In this document: piece by piece, positions 30,755-40,011 of the stretch | Numbering within the stretch: position 1 is the first letter of the stretch | Layout: every line of letters starts with the position of its first letter | Notes under the pieces: generated by a model | What the model was told of the DNA's origin: nothing | The model's database searches: none | The model's input: only the letters and a program-made list of their open reading frames with translations | Program-made: the position numbers and the translations under genes | Assembly (NCBI GenBank): GCA_050742975.1 | Contig: JBOGDQ010000225.1 | Location: 1 to 64,000 of the forward strand | DNA: 64,000 nucleotides | Origin: JBDTGE01 sp050742975 | GTDB lineage: Bacteria; Actinomycetota; Actinomycetes; Mycobacteriales; Jatrophihabitantaceae | Reading direction: 5' to 3'

Positions 30755-32119
30755 TTACAGGACCGCGCCTGGGTTCAGGATCCCTTGCGGGTCCAGGGCG
30801 TCCTTGATCCGCCGGCTGAGGGCCATGACGTCCGGACCTAGGTAGGCCGGTAGCCAGCCGCGCTTGAGCCGTCCGACGCCGTGCTCGCCGGTGATGGTGC
30901 CGCCGAGTTCGATCGCGAGGTCCATGACGGCGCCGAAGGCCTGGTGCGCGCGGGCGGTGGCGTCGGGATCGGCGGCGTCGTACACGACGAGCGGGTGGGT
31001 GTTCCCGTCGCCGGCGTGGGCCACGACCGCGATCGTCGTGCCGTACTTCGCCGCCAGGTTCTCGATGCCGCGCACGAGCGTGGGCAGCTGCGGCAGGGCC
31101 ACCCCGACGTCCTCGAGCAGCAGCGAGCCGAGCCGCTCCAGGGCTGGGAACGCGGCCCGGCGCGCGGCGGCGAACGCCTCGCCCTCGTCGGGGTCATCGG
31201 TGCAGAACACGTCCGTCGCGCCGGCGGCCAGGCATGCCTTCTCCATCTCGGCGATCTCGATGCCGGCCGTCGCACCCGGCGCGTCCGAGCGGGCGATCAG
31301 CAGCGCCTCGGCCGTGCGGTCCAGGCCCATGTTCGTGAAGTCCTCGACCGCGTTGATCGACGTCCGGTCCATCATCTCGAGCATCGACGGGCGCAGGCGT
31401 GAGGTGATCGCGAGCACCGCGTCGGCGGCCTCGTCGATCGAGCCGAACACGGCGACCATCGTCGACGCAGGCGGGGGAGCGGGCACAAGCCGCAGGGTCA
31501 GTTCGGTGATCACGCCGAGCAGCCCCTCGGACCCGACGAACAGCTTGGTCAGCGACAGCCCGGCGACGTCCTTCAGCCGGGGGCCGCCGAGCCGCACCGC
31601 GGTGCCGTCGGCGAGCACCACCTGCAGGCCGAGCACGTAGTCGGTGGTGACGCCGTACTTCACGCAGCACAGCCCGCCGGCGTTCGTCGCGGCGTTGCCG
31701 CCGATCGAGCACATCTCGAACGAGGACGGATCCGGCGGATAGAACAGCCCGTGCTCGGCGACCGCGCGCTTGACCTCGACGTTCAGCAGCCCGGGCTGGG
31801 TCACCGCGACCCGGGATACGGGATCGACCGTGATCGCGCGCATCCGTTCGGTGGTCAGCACGAGGCCACCGTCGACTGCGGTCGCACCGCCGGACAGCCC
31901 GGACCCCGCCCCGCGCGGGACGACCGGGACGCCGTGCGAGCTCGCCCAGCGCAGCGTGGCCTGCACGTCCTCGGTGCAGCTCGCCCGGACCACCGCGAGC
32001 GGGTGACCGGCGGCCGGGTCGCGCGCCCAGTCCTGCCGGTACGGCGCGATCACATCCGGATCGGTCAGCAGCGCCCCGTCGGGCAGCGATTCACGCAGGG
32101 CGTCGAGGTCGGTGCTCAC
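30755..32119 (-). CDS. FAD-linked oxidase, GlcD/D-lactate dehydrogenase type
   Basis: This is a 454-residue flavoprotein. The PCMH FAD domain has PRGAGSGLSGGATAVDGGLVLTTERM and SFEMCSIGGNAATNAGG; the C-terminal domain has HAGDGNTHPLVVYD and GEHGVGRLKRGWL. Relatives oxidise glycolate or D-2-hydroxy acids, often with a separate Fe-S partner, which is not present here. GTG start at 32119. Confidence 0.92.
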   Translation of the reverse strand: MSTDLDALRESLPDGALLTDPDVIAPYRQDWARDPAAGHPLAVVRASCTEDVQATLRWASSHGVPVVPRGAGSGLSGGATAVDGGLVLTTERMRAITVDPVSRVAVTQPGLLNVEVKRAVAEHGLFYPPDPSSFEMCSIGGNAATNAGGLCCVKYGVTTDYVLGLQVVLADGTAVRLGGPRLKDVAGLSLTKLFVGSEGLLGVITELTLRLVPAPPPASTMVAVFGSIDEAADAVLAITSRLRPSMLEMMDRTSINAVEDFTNMGLDRTAEALLIARSDAPGATAGIEIAEMEKACLAAGATDVFCTDDPDEGEAFAAARRAAFPALERLGSLLLEDVGVALPQLPTLVRGIENLAAKYGTTIAVVAHAGDGNTHPLVVYDAADPDATARAHQAFGAVMDLAIELGGTITGEHGVGRLKRGWLPAYLGPDVMALSRRIKDALDPQGILNPGAVL

Positions 32120-32166
32120 AGACCCGATTGTGCCCCGCCGCCGCGCTGCCGGTGGGACCGCCGACG

Positions 32167-33861
32167 TCAGGACTGGCGCAGGACCGAGCGCAGGAGCACG
32201 GTGCGCACGTCCGTCGGATCGCGCACGACGTGGGTCACGCTGCCGGTGGCCGCGGAGATCTGGCGCAGCGAGGCGGCATCGGCATCCTTGCCGAGCGCGA
32301 TCGTCACGATGTGCACCGGACTGGTGGAGGAGTACTCGGCCTTCAGGGTGCCGAGCAGGCTGGACAGGCTGATGCCGCCCGGGTCGAGGTTCGCACCGTC
32401 GGTCAGCAGGACCACCGAGTTGACCCGGCCTGACCGGTAGTTGTCGCGCGCGCGCTCGAAGGCGGCCAGCGCGGTGTCGTACAGGCCGGTGTCCCCGCCG
32501 ACACGCGTAGGCAGCGACCGCGCGGCGTCGAGCAGGTCGGCGCGGTCGGACGAGACCGGCCCGACCGGCACCAGTTCGGTCCAGTCGTCCGCGGGGGACG
32601 CCTGGCGCGAGAACGACCACAGCCCGGCGGACCACCCGTCCGGCACGAACGTCATCGCGGCCACGCACGCCTGCGAGGCGAGCTGGATCTTGCTCTGCCC
32701 GTTCCCGGCGTTGTCGTTCATCGACCCCGACACGTCGATCACGGTGAGCAACTGCTGCGAAGTGCGCGCCGACGCCCAGAGCCGGATCGACGCGGTGACC
32801 GTGTCCGTGGTGGGTGCCGGCGCGAGCTGCACCGCCTGTGTCCCGAGTGGCTGCGTCGCGTTGGACAACGGCGTACCTGCCGCATCGCGCAGGCCGGCCT
32901 TGGCCAGCGTGGGCTTCGCCGCGCGTGCCGTCAGCGCCGCCGCCAGATCCCGCACCGCTTGCCGGTAGTCGGTCGAGGGCGAGTCCCCGATCGACACCAA
33001 CGGAAAGTCGAGCGCGGGAGCCGGACCGTGCGGGTAGACCGCGGCGAGCTGTCCCGGCGCTGCCTGCTTCTCGGCCGAGAGCGCCTGCTGCTCGCTGGCG
33101 ACGACGGCCGGTGCGCTGGCCGGCGAGGCCCGTAGCGCCTGCAGTCCCTCCTCGACTCCGGACAGCGTGTGCGTGCCGAGCCGGACGTACGCGCTGGCCA
33201 GGGTGTCGGCCGACGCCGTCTGGCCGCCCGCGCCACCCTGCAGCGCCAGCAGGGCCAGCGAACCCTCGGCGGTGCTGGTGGGATCGGGCAGGTCGACGGC
33301 CGAGTTGCCACCGAGACCGGCGGTCCAGCCGCCGGCCGCAGCCGTCGCGAGTGCGCGAGCATGCCCCGGCGTCGTCGCCAGGACCAGCGGCGACGAGGCC
33401 ACCGAACGAACGGTGCTCACCTGCTTCGCGAGCTTCGGGGCATCGGACAGCAGCCGGGCCGGCCACACCGAGGAGTTCGGGATCCACAGCGTCGTGTCGG
33501 TGCTGGTGATCAGCGCCTGCTCGGCCGCGCTGGAGTCCTGGATCGCCATCGAGACGTTGATGCACAGCCCGTCCACCGCCGGCCTGCCGCGCTCCCACGC
33601 ATGGACGATCGTGTGCACCGCGGGCGCGATCGTGGGGTCCACGATCACCTGTAGCGGCAGTCCGATCCGGCAGCCGCTGCGCCCCGCGGACGCGTCGTGC
33701 TGGCCGCCGGACGAGCGGTGAACGAGCAGGACGGCGGCGACAGCGGCGGCGACAGCAACCACGGCGATAGCAACGACCGGCCTGCGCCGCCGACGAGGGC
33801 TTCCGGTGTGGCGCGACGGAGCGGCGTCCGCGGCCGAACTCGGCCGGTGTCGGCCTGTCAT
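32167..33861 (-). CDS. membrane-anchored substrate-binding / VWA-domain protein
   Basis: This is a 564-residue protein. A basic N-terminus and one helix (VVAIAVVAVAAAVAAVLLV, residues 28-46) lead to a periplasmic-binding-like region (residues about 60-330, LPLQVIVDPTIAPAVHTIV onward). A C-terminal von Willebrand A domain with MIDAS DVSGSMN and LLTDGANLD follows. This fusion is common in actinobacteria but its role is unproven; it may bind a ligand or metal-dependent partner outside the membrane. Confidence 0.82.
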   Translation of the reverse strand: MTGRHRPSSAADAAPSRHTGSPRRRRRPVVAIAVVAVAAAVAAVLLVHRSSGGQHDASAGRSGCRIGLPLQVIVDPTIAPAVHTIVHAWERGRPAVDGLCINVSMAIQDSSAAEQALITSTDTTLWIPNSSVWPARLLSDAPKLAKQVSTVRSVASSPLVLATTPGHARALATAAAGGWTAGLGGNSAVDLPDPTSTAEGSLALLALQGGAGGQTASADTLASAYVRLGTHTLSGVEEGLQALRASPASAPAVVASEQQALSAEKQAAPGQLAAVYPHGPAPALDFPLVSIGDSPSTDYRQAVRDLAAALTARAAKPTLAKAGLRDAAGTPLSNATQPLGTQAVQLAPAPTTDTVTASIRLWASARTSQQLLTVIDVSGSMNDNAGNGQSKIQLASQACVAAMTFVPDGWSAGLWSFSRQASPADDWTELVPVGPVSSDRADLLDAARSLPTRVGGDTGLYDTALAAFERARDNYRSGRVNSVVLLTDGANLDPGGISLSSLLGTLKAEYSSTSPVHIVTIALGKDADAASLRQISAATGSVTHVVRDPTDVRTVLLRSVLRQS

Positions 33862-33982
33862 CGGACGCTCACCCCCGTGACCCTCCCTGAGACCCGCACA
33901 GTCTAGACAATAGGGACAGGCGGTCCGACAGGCCGGTCAATCCGGGTGCGTTCGACACGGCCGTCACGGAGACTGGGCGATT

Positions 33983-35620
33983 GTGGGCTACCTCGACGTC
34001 TCCGTACTCGGCCACACCCTTCCCGACGGACGGGTGCTGTTCGAGGACGTCAGCTTCCGGGTGGGTGAGGGAGCTCGGGCGGCGCTCGTGGGCGTCAACG
34101 GGGCGGGCAAGACCACGCTGCTGCGCCTGATCGCCGGCGACCTGTCCCCGCAGCGTGGATCGATCGCGCACGTCGGTGGCCTCGGCGTCATGCGGCAGTT
34201 CATCGGAGGGGTGCGCGACGCGACGACGGTGCAGGACTTCCTGATCGGGCTGGCACCGCCGGCCGTCCGCGCCGCGTGGGACGTGGTGCAGGCGAGCGAG
34301 CTCGTCCTGATGGAACGCGACGAGGAAAGGGCGCAGCTGTCGTACGCGCATGCGCTGACGCACTGGGGCGACGTGGGTGGCTACGACGTCGAGGTGCTGT
34401 GGGACACGGTTACGGTCGCCGCGCTCGGCATCGCCTTCGACCGGTGCAAGTACCGGGAGCTGACGACGCTGTCCGGTGGCGAGCAGAAGCGGCTCGCGCT
34501 GGAGTTGCTGCTGCGCGGACCCGACGAGGTGCTGCTGCTGGACGAGCCGGACAACTACCTCGACGTTCCCGGCAAGCGGTGGCTGGAGCAGCGGTTGCTC
34601 GAGACCAACAAGAGCGTCCTGTTCGTCAGCCACGACCGGGAGCTGCTCGCGGCGGTGGCCGATCGCATCGTCACCGTCGAGGGCGGGACGGCGTGGGTGC
34701 ACGGTGGCGGGTTCGAGTCGTACCACCAAGCTCGTTCGGCCAAGCACGAGCGGATGGCCGAGGTGCGCCGCCGGTGGGACGAGGAGCACGAGCGGCTGCG
34801 CGAGCTGGTCCGGACCCTGCAGCAGCAGGCCAAGGTCAGTGAGGTCATGGCGCAGAAGTACCGCGTCATGGCACGCCGGCTGGAACGGTTCGAGGCCGAG
34901 CCGCCGCCGCCGGACCGGCCGGTCGAGCACCGCGTGGCGATGCGCCTTCGCGGTGGTCGCACCGGCGTTCGTGCGGTGATCTGCGACGAGCTCGAACTCA
35001 CCGGACTGATGCGGGCCTTCGACGCGGAGATCTACTACGGCGAGCGGGTTGGTGTCGTCGGCTCGAACGGCGCCGGCAAGTCGCACTTCCTACGACTGCT
35101 CGCCGGCAATCAGGTCGCTCACACCGGTAACTGGCGGCTCGGCGCGCGCGTGGTGCCCGGCCTGTTCGCGCAGACCCACTCCCCCGCAAGCGCGGGTACC
35201 CCCACAAGCCCGGAGTGGTCCGACCGCACGCTCGTCGACCTGCTGTGGGCGGGCGACGGCGACCGCCGCGGTCTCGAGCGTGGCCGGGCGATGGGTGCGC
35301 TGCGCCGGTACGGCCTGAACCAGCAGGGTGATCAGACGTTCAGGACGCTCTCCGGCGGCCAGCAGGCCAGGCTGCAGATCCTGCTGCTCGAACTGTCCGG
35401 AGCGACTCTGCTGCTGCTCGACGAGCCGACCGACAACCTCGACGTGCTCAGTGCCGAGGCGTTGGAGGAGGGGCTGGCGGCCTTCGACGGAACCGTCCTG
35501 GCCGTCACGCACGACCGCTGGTTCGCGCGGTCCTTCGACCGGTTCCTCGTGTTCGGTGCCGACGGCGCGGTGTACCCGTCCGACCAGCCGGTGTTCGACG
35601 AATCGCGCGTCGCTCGCTGA
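33983..35620 (+). CDS. ABC-F family ATP-binding protein
   Basis: This is a 545-residue soluble protein with two ATPase domains: VGVNGAGKTT, LSGGEQKRLALE, LLLDEPDNYLD in the first, VGSNGAGKS, LSGGQQARLQ, LLLDEPTDNLD in the second. ABC-F proteins act on ribosomes (translation factors or antibiotic protection), not in membranes. A GTG start was chosen. The second domain contains an in-frame insertion derived from a palindromic repeat (35177-35205). Confidence 0.9.
   Translation: MGYLDVSVLGHTLPDGRVLFEDVSFRVGEGARAALVGVNGAGKTTLLRLIAGDLSPQRGSIAHVGGLGVMRQFIGGVRDATTVQDFLIGLAPPAVRAAWDVVQASELVLMERDEERAQLSYAHALTHWGDVGGYDVEVLWDTVTVAALGIAFDRCKYRELTTLSGGEQKRLALELLLRGPDEVLLLDEPDNYLDVPGKRWLEQRLLETNKSVLFVSHDRELLAAVADRIVTVEGGTAWVHGGGFESYHQARSAKHERMAEVRRRWDEEHERLRELVRTLQQQAKVSEVMAQKYRVMARRLERFEAEPPPPDRPVEHRVAMRLRGGRTGVRAVICDELELTGLMRAFDAEIYYGERVGVVGSNGAGKSHFLRLLAGNQVAHTGNWRLGARVVPGLFAQTHSPASAGTPTSPEWSDRTLVDLLWAGDGDRRGLERGRAMGALRRYGLNQQGDQTFRTLSGGQQARLQILLLELSGATLLLLDEPTDNLDVLSAEALEEGLAAFDGTVLAVTHDRWFARSFDRFLVFGADGAVYPSDQPVFDESRVAR
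35177..35205. repeat. palindromic repeat inserted inside the ABC-F gene
   Basis: The core CCCGC-AAGC-GCGGG (35183-35196) with flanking runs of C encodes the odd linker SPASAGTPTSPEW between conserved parts of the second ATPase domain. Similar CCCGC/GCGGG hairpins occur as dispersed repeats in actinobacteria and within the 4881 mini-cistron. Confidence 0.6.
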
Positions 35621-35628
35621 TCAGGCCA

Positions 35629-35723
35629 GCTCGCGGTGACCGGCTACGCCGGTACTGCTCTGCTTCCGGAACGCCTGGACCGATGGTCGGCTCGCAGTGA
35701 CCGGCTACGCCGGTACTGCTCTG
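35629..35723. repeat. 34-bp direct repeat, duplicated sortase 3' end
   Basis: Copies at 35629-35662 and 35690-35723 differ at one base and lie 61 bases apart. Each holds a perfect hairpin ACCGGC-TAC-GCCGGT. The second copy includes the stop codon end of the dead sortase gene, so the first is a duplicate of that 3' end placed behind the ABC-F gene. Confidence 0.9.
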
Positions 35724-36226
35724 GCTACGATGTTGTCGAGGTAGTTGCCGGTGCTCGTCGAACGGGCCGCCGCAGGTCACGATGGCGAGCCGGCTGACAC
35801 TGTGTTGGTCGAAGATCTCCTTGTACGGCAGGGCTTTCTTCGCCTAGGTGCGCACCCCGGTGACCGTGAACCGAACCCGCATCCTCCGGCCGTCGTGCCG
35901 TCCGTCGACCTAGACCGCGTCGCCGGGGTCGAGGGCGCCGATCCGGGCCGGAGCGCCCTGCACGCGGGACATGTTGAGGTGCCAGACCAGGATCGCGGCG
36001 CCCCTGCGTGCACCCGGTTCCGCGCGTGCTCCCACCAGCCGGCCGTCCGCGGGTTGTCCGGACTCTGCAGCGAGCCACTGGGCATTGTCCCGACGCGGAC
36101 GATCGGCGCCCTCACCCAGGTGATGGCCGAGCCGGCGACCAGGACGATCGCGCCCAACCCGCAGCCGAACGGGATCCAATCGGCGACGACCGCCGACCTG
36201 CTCCGCGCCGTGGAGTGCTCGCTCAT
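35705..36226 (-). pseudogene. class F/E-like sortase, multiply broken
   Basis: Parts of a sortase can be read in three frames. First come an N-terminal helix and IVRVGTMPSGSLQSPDNPRTAGWWEHARNRV. In a second frame is AILVWHLNMSRVQGA. Then, behind in-frame TAG codons (35910-35912 and 35844-35846), comes LAIVTCGGPFD with the catalytic Cys. The end GNYLDNIVARAVPA is in another frame. At least two frameshifts and two stops mean it is dead. Sortases anchor surface proteins. Confidence 0.85.
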
Positions 36227-36493
36227 CGGTGGCGGATCCGTCTCGTCGCGGTTGGGCTCTCACGTAACCCAACGAGCACGGTCGGGCCCCGATTCGCGGT
36301 GCGTCCCGGCGATTTGGCCGACCCGCAGGCCCGCCGGTAGAGTCATCCGTTGGTGCGCAGGCGTCCCTGCGCGCGCAGGCCATGCCTCGGGGTCCGGCTG
36401 CACGCATCGACTGCGTGTACGGACCGCGGGGGCGCTGATCAGGGTTCGAGCAGGACCGCGGCAGCGTGAAGACCGAGAAAGTGTGGAACCCAG
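36227..36493 (+). other. rplM upstream region
   Basis: 267 bases without a gene. It holds a probable promoter (next entry) and about 150 bases of leader containing a GC-rich inverted region near 36355-36385. No known L13 leader fold could be recognised by eye. Confidence 0.5.
36314..36343 (+). promoter_or_regulatory. candidate rplM-rpsI promoter
   Basis: TTGGCC (36314-36319) and TAGAGT (36338-36343) are spaced 18 bases, a good actinobacterial vegetative-type promoter. It is oriented toward rplM, about 150 bases upstream of the start. Confidence 0.5.
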
Positions 36494-36934
36494 ATGGGTA
36501 CGTACACCCCCAAGCCCGGCGAGATCGACCGCGTCTGGCACGTCATCGACGCGAGCGACGTTGTGCTGGGCCGCCTGGCGAGCCAGGCCGCGACGCTGCT
36601 GCGGGGCAAGCACAAGCCGCAGTTCGCCAACCACGTCGACGTCGGCGATTTCGTCGTCGTCATCAACGCGGCCAAGGTTGCCGTGTCCGGCGCCAAGCGC
36701 GACGAGTACCGCTACCGGCACTCCGGCTACCCGGGCGGTCTGTCCAAGCGCACCGTCGGTGAACTGCTCGACACCAAGCCGCAGCGGGTCATCGAACTCG
36801 CCGTCAAGGGCATGCTGCCGAAGAACACGCTCGGCCGGGCCCAGCTGAAGAAGCTGAAGGTCTACGCCGGCCCCGAGCACCCGCACACGGCGCAGAAGCC
36901 CCAGCCGTTCGAGATCAAGCAGGTTGCCCAGTGA
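36494..36934 (+). CDS. rplM: 50S ribosomal protein L13 (uL13)
   Basis: This is a 146-residue L13, early assembly protein. WHVIDASDVVLGRLASQAATLLRGKHKPQFANHVDVGDFVVVINAAKVAVSG and GMLPKNTLGR are canonical. Its stop overlaps the GTG of another mini-cistron (GTGA at 36931), not rpsI itself. Confidence 0.98.
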   Translation: MGTYTPKPGEIDRVWHVIDASDVVLGRLASQAATLLRGKHKPQFANHVDVGDFVVVINAAKVAVSGAKRDEYRYRHSGYPGGLSKRTVGELLDTKPQRVIELAVKGMLPKNTLGRAQLKKLKVYAGPEHPHTAQKPQPFEIKQVAQ

Positions 36935-36993
36935 CAACCGGACCAAACACTGGTTGCCGCTTCGCGGACCAGGAATTCGAGGTAGTGAAGTGA
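36931..36993 (+). CDS. coupled mini-cistron between rplM and rpsI (20 codons)
   Basis: The GTG overlaps the rplM stop, and the TGA (36991-36993) overlaps the rpsI GTG. The peptide starts VTTGPNTGCRFADQ, sharing T3, G4, N6, R10, F11, A12 and Q14 with the spc-operon copies. GAGGT near its 3' end precedes rpsI at normal spacing. It lies in a different operon from the other copies, which shows the unit is mobile or repeatedly selected at ribosomal junctions. Confidence 0.68.
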   Translation: MTTGPNTGCRFADQEFEVVK

Positions 36994-37379
36994 CCACGCC
37001 CCAGATCGTCGTCGGCCGCCGCAAGGAGGCCGTCGTCCGCGCCCGCCTCGTTCCCGGTACAGGCGAGTTCAAGCTCAACGGCCGCACCCTGGAGAACTAC
37101 TTCCCGAACAAGGTGCACCAGCAGCTCATCCGCGAGCCGTTCGTGACCTTGGAGAAGGACGGCCAGTTCGACGTCATCGCCACGATCGCGGGCGGCGGCG
37201 TCACCGGACAGGCCGGTGCGCTTCGCCTCGCGATCGCCCGCGCGCTGATCGGCATCGAGCCCGACGACCGTCCGGCGCTGAAGAAGGCCGGCTTCCTCAC
37301 CCGCGACCCGCGGGTCAAGGAGCGCAAGAAGTACGGCCTGAAGAAGGCCCGCAAGGCACCCCAGTACTCCAAGCGCTGA
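36990..37379 (+). CDS. rpsI: 30S ribosomal protein S9 (uS9)
   Basis: This is a 129-residue S9 whose C-terminal KAPQYSKR tail reaches the P-site tRNA. VGRRKEAVVRARLVPGTGEFKLNGRTLENYF and GGVTGQAGALRLAIARALI are diagnostic. The GTG at 36990 overlaps the mini-cistron stop. Confidence 0.98.
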   Translation: MTTPQIVVGRRKEAVVRARLVPGTGEFKLNGRTLENYFPNKVHQQLIREPFVTLEKDGQFDVIATIAGGGVTGQAGALRLAIARALIGIEPDDRPALKKAGFLTRDPRVKERKKYGLKKARKAPQYSKR

Positions 37380-37407
37380 CCGCTCGATGAGCTCTCGCGC
37401 GAAGATT

Positions 37408-37434
37408 CCGCCGACCGCCGCGCGGCTTCGGCGG
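37408..37434. terminator. GC-rich hairpin between rpsI and glmM
   Basis: CCGCCGA (37408-37414) pairs perfectly with TCGGCGG (37428-37434) around a self-complementary GCCGCGCGGC core. There is no T-run, and it ends right before glmM, so it may attenuate rather than terminate. Confidence 0.4.
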
Positions 37435-37439
37435 GAGTG

Positions 37440-38777
37440 ATGGTGCGCAAGCTCTTCGGCACCGACGGTGTTCGCGGCCTGGCGAACGGCGACCTGACGC
37501 CCGAGCTCGCGCTGGCAGTGTCCGGCGCCGCAGCGCGGGTGCTCGTCGCGCACAACACCACGCACCGGCCCGTCGCGATCGTCGGGCGTGACCCGCGCGC
37601 GTCCGGCGAGATGTTGGAGGCCGCGGTCGTCGCGGGCCTTGCGTCCTCCGGTGCCGACGTCGTCCGGGTGGGTGTGCTGCCGACGCCGGCCATCGCGTAC
37701 CTGACCGCGTCGTATGGTGCCGACCTCGGTGTGATGCTGTCGGCCTCGCACAACCCGATGCCGGACAACGGGATCAAGCTGTTCGCTCGCGGTGGGCACA
37801 AGCTGCCCGACGACATCGAGCGCGAGATCGAGGCCGCGGTCGTGACCGGGCCGTCCGACCGTCCCACCGGCTCGGCCATCGGTCGGGTCGGCGACGCGCA
37901 GGACGCCGCGCAGCGCTACCTGGAACACCTGCTCGCAGCCGTGCCACAGCGACTGGACGGGCTGCACGTCGTCGTCGACTGCGCGCACGGTGCCGCGTCG
38001 GCCGTCGCTCCCGAGCTGTACCGACGCGCCGGCGCGAAGGTCACCCAGATCGCCGCCGAACCCGACGGCCTCAACATCAACGACGGCGTCGGATCGACCC
38101 ACCTCGACGGCCTGATGACCGCGGTGTGCGCGCTCGGTGCCGATGTGGGCATCGCGCATGACGGTGACGCCGACCGGTGCCTCGCCGTCGACTCGTCCGG
38201 GTCGCTCGTCGACGGTGACCAGATCCTCGCCCTGTGCGCGCTGTCCCTGCGCGACGCTGGTGCGCTGCGCGAGAACACCGTGGTGGCCACGGTGATGAGC
38301 AACCTGGGCTTTCATCACGCGATGCGTGACGCAGGGATCGCCGTGGTGACCACTGCGGTCGGCGACCGGTACGTCCTGGAGGCGCTCCGGGCACAGGGCC
38401 TGAACCTCGGTGGTGAGCAGAGCGGGCACGTCGTGTTCACCGATGCGGCCACGACGGGCGACGGCCTGCTCACCGCGCTGCACGTCATGGCCCGCGTCGC
38501 GGCAACGGGCGAGCCGCTCGCCAAGCTGGCCTCGGTCGTCAACCGGCTGCCGCAGGTGCTGGTGAACGTGCGGGTGTCAGACAAGGCCACGGTCGCCGCA
38601 TCCGAGGCGGTGACGGCGGCGGTTGCACAGGCCGCGGCCGAGCTGGGCGACGACGGCCGCATCCTGCTCCGCCCGTCCGGTACCGAGCAGCTCGTGCGCG
38701 TCATGGTCGAGGCCGGCACGCAGGAGCAGGCCGACGTGATCGCCCGCCGGGTGGCCGACGTCGTTGCCGCGGCCTGA
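37440..38777 (+). CDS. glmM: phosphoglucosamine mutase
   Basis: It converts GlcN-6-P to GlcN-1-P for UDP-GlcNAc synthesis. This is a 445-residue protein, with FGTDGVRG start, phosphoserine loop LSASHNPMPDNGIK, metal loop DGDADRC and phosphate loop RPSGTEQLVRVM. ATG 37440 (GTG 37437 possible). Position behind rpsI is conserved in actinobacteria. Confidence 0.98.
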   Translation: MVRKLFGTDGVRGLANGDLTPELALAVSGAAARVLVAHNTTHRPVAIVGRDPRASGEMLEAAVVAGLASSGADVVRVGVLPTPAIAYLTASYGADLGVMLSASHNPMPDNGIKLFARGGHKLPDDIEREIEAAVVTGPSDRPTGSAIGRVGDAQDAAQRYLEHLLAAVPQRLDGLHVVVDCAHGAASAVAPELYRRAGAKVTQIAAEPDGLNINDGVGSTHLDGLMTAVCALGADVGIAHDGDADRCLAVDSSGSLVDGDQILALCALSLRDAGALRENTVVATVMSNLGFHHAMRDAGIAVVTTAVGDRYVLEALRAQGLNLGGEQSGHVVFTDAATTGDGLLTALHVMARVAATGEPLAKLASVVNRLPQVLVNVRVSDKATVAASEAVTAAVAQAAAELGDDGRILLRPSGTEQLVRVMVEAGTQEQADVIARRVADVVAAA

Positions 38778-38840
38778 GCGTCAGCCGTCGGCGATCAGCT
38801 CGGCCGCACGCTCGGCGGCGAGACAGGCTTCGACGGCCGG

Positions 38841-39845
38841 TCAGGCCCGCGCGAAGTGCAGGACGCCGTCGACCGTGGTGCGCGCCAGCCAGGCTCGCTC
38901 GACCAGCACCACGAGGTGCGCGACCGTCTCGTTGACGGCCATGATCTGGTTGAACTCGTCCAGCTCGCCGAACGCGCGGTGGTGCCGCGTCCAGGTGAGC
39001 ACGTTCGCGACCTCGAAGCCGGTGCTCGCGCCCTGCCCGACCGCCTTCGCCGTGGCGGTCAGCCGCTCCTCGTGGTGGGCGAGCAGGCCGTCCACGCGCT
39101 CGTGCATCGACGACCCGGCCGGGCCGTGCGCCGGCAGCAGGACCGCGTCCGGCAGGGCCCGCATCAGCTGCAGCGAGGTCAGGTAGTCGCGCAGCGGGGA
39201 TTCGGGCCGGCTCAGCTCGATGCCGATCGAGGGCGTGATGTGGGGGAGCACGTGGTCTCCGGCGAACAGCGCGTTCGAGGCGGCGTCGTGGAACACCACG
39301 TGGCCGCGGGTGTGGCCAGGGGTCGAGATCACCTGCAGCGTCCGCGTTTGCAGTGGCAGTTCCCGGCGATCGGCGAGCCAGTGGTCGGGGTACTCCCAGT
39401 TGGTGAGGTCGCCCTCGCCGGCCCAGGTCGCGGCCACCCCGGACAGCGCGGTTGCTCCGGCGGCGGCCAGGTTCGCGACGTCCGGGTGCACCTCGATCGT
39501 TCGCATCGCGTCCAGCCCGATGCGCTCACCCTCGCCGAGCGAGACGGGCGTGCCGAACGCGCGGCGGATCGCGACGGCCTGGGTGTAGTGGTCGCGATGC
39601 ACGTGCGTCACCAGGAACTCGCGGATCTGGTCGAGGCCGTAGCCGATCGAATCGAGCGAGCGGGTCAGCAGCTCCTGCGAATCACCCATCGCCCAGCCGC
39701 CGTCGACGAGGACGACCTGCGCGCCGTCGGCGATCGCGTAGACGTTGACTGCTTTGAGGTGATCACCGGGCAGGGGGAGCGGGATCCGGAACACGCCGGG
39801 CAGCTCCTCGTGAGCCCCCGGCTGCTCCCATGCGTGACGGTCCAT
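38841..39845 (-). CDS. metallo-beta-lactamase fold hydrolase
   Basis: This is a 334-residue protein with the zinc motif THVHRDHYTQA (HxHxDH), later His in TPGHTRGHVVFHD, Asp in LFAGDHVLPH and a final LPAHGPAG. It resembles glyoxalase II-like MBL proteins with an added C-terminal winged-helix region (residues about 270-334). Substrate unknown. ATG 39845 chosen. Confidence 0.85.
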   Translation of the reverse strand: MDRHAWEQPGAHEELPGVFRIPLPLPGDHLKAVNVYAIADGAQVVLVDGGWAMGDSQELLTRSLDSIGYGLDQIREFLVTHVHRDHYTQAVAIRRAFGTPVSLGEGERIGLDAMRTIEVHPDVANLAAAGATALSGVAATWAGEGDLTNWEYPDHWLADRRELPLQTRTLQVISTPGHTRGHVVFHDAASNALFAGDHVLPHITPSIGIELSRPESPLRDYLTSLQLMRALPDAVLLPAHGPAGSSMHERVDGLLAHHEERLTATAKAVGQGASTGFEVANVLTWTRHHRAFGELDEFNQIMAVNETVAHLVVLVERAWLARTTVDGVLHFARA

Positions 39846-40011
39846 GCCTGCACCGTAGTGGTTGATCAGCTGCCAGCTGTGGTCGCTCTGCGACCTCAAG
39901 GCGCAGTTGATCTTGGTGGGCCGGCGTTAAGTTCCATACGGTGCAAGGGTTCTTAGAACCCCGTGAGGCGAGCGGTCCCGTTTGCGCCGCAGTCGGGACA
40001 CTGGACACACG

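Noticed and set aside
30755..33598. Single 947-residue protein spanning the FAD oxidase and VWA gene region
   Set aside because: Its first half is a wrong-frame reading of the VWA gene; the oxidase starts at 32119 with its own GTG.
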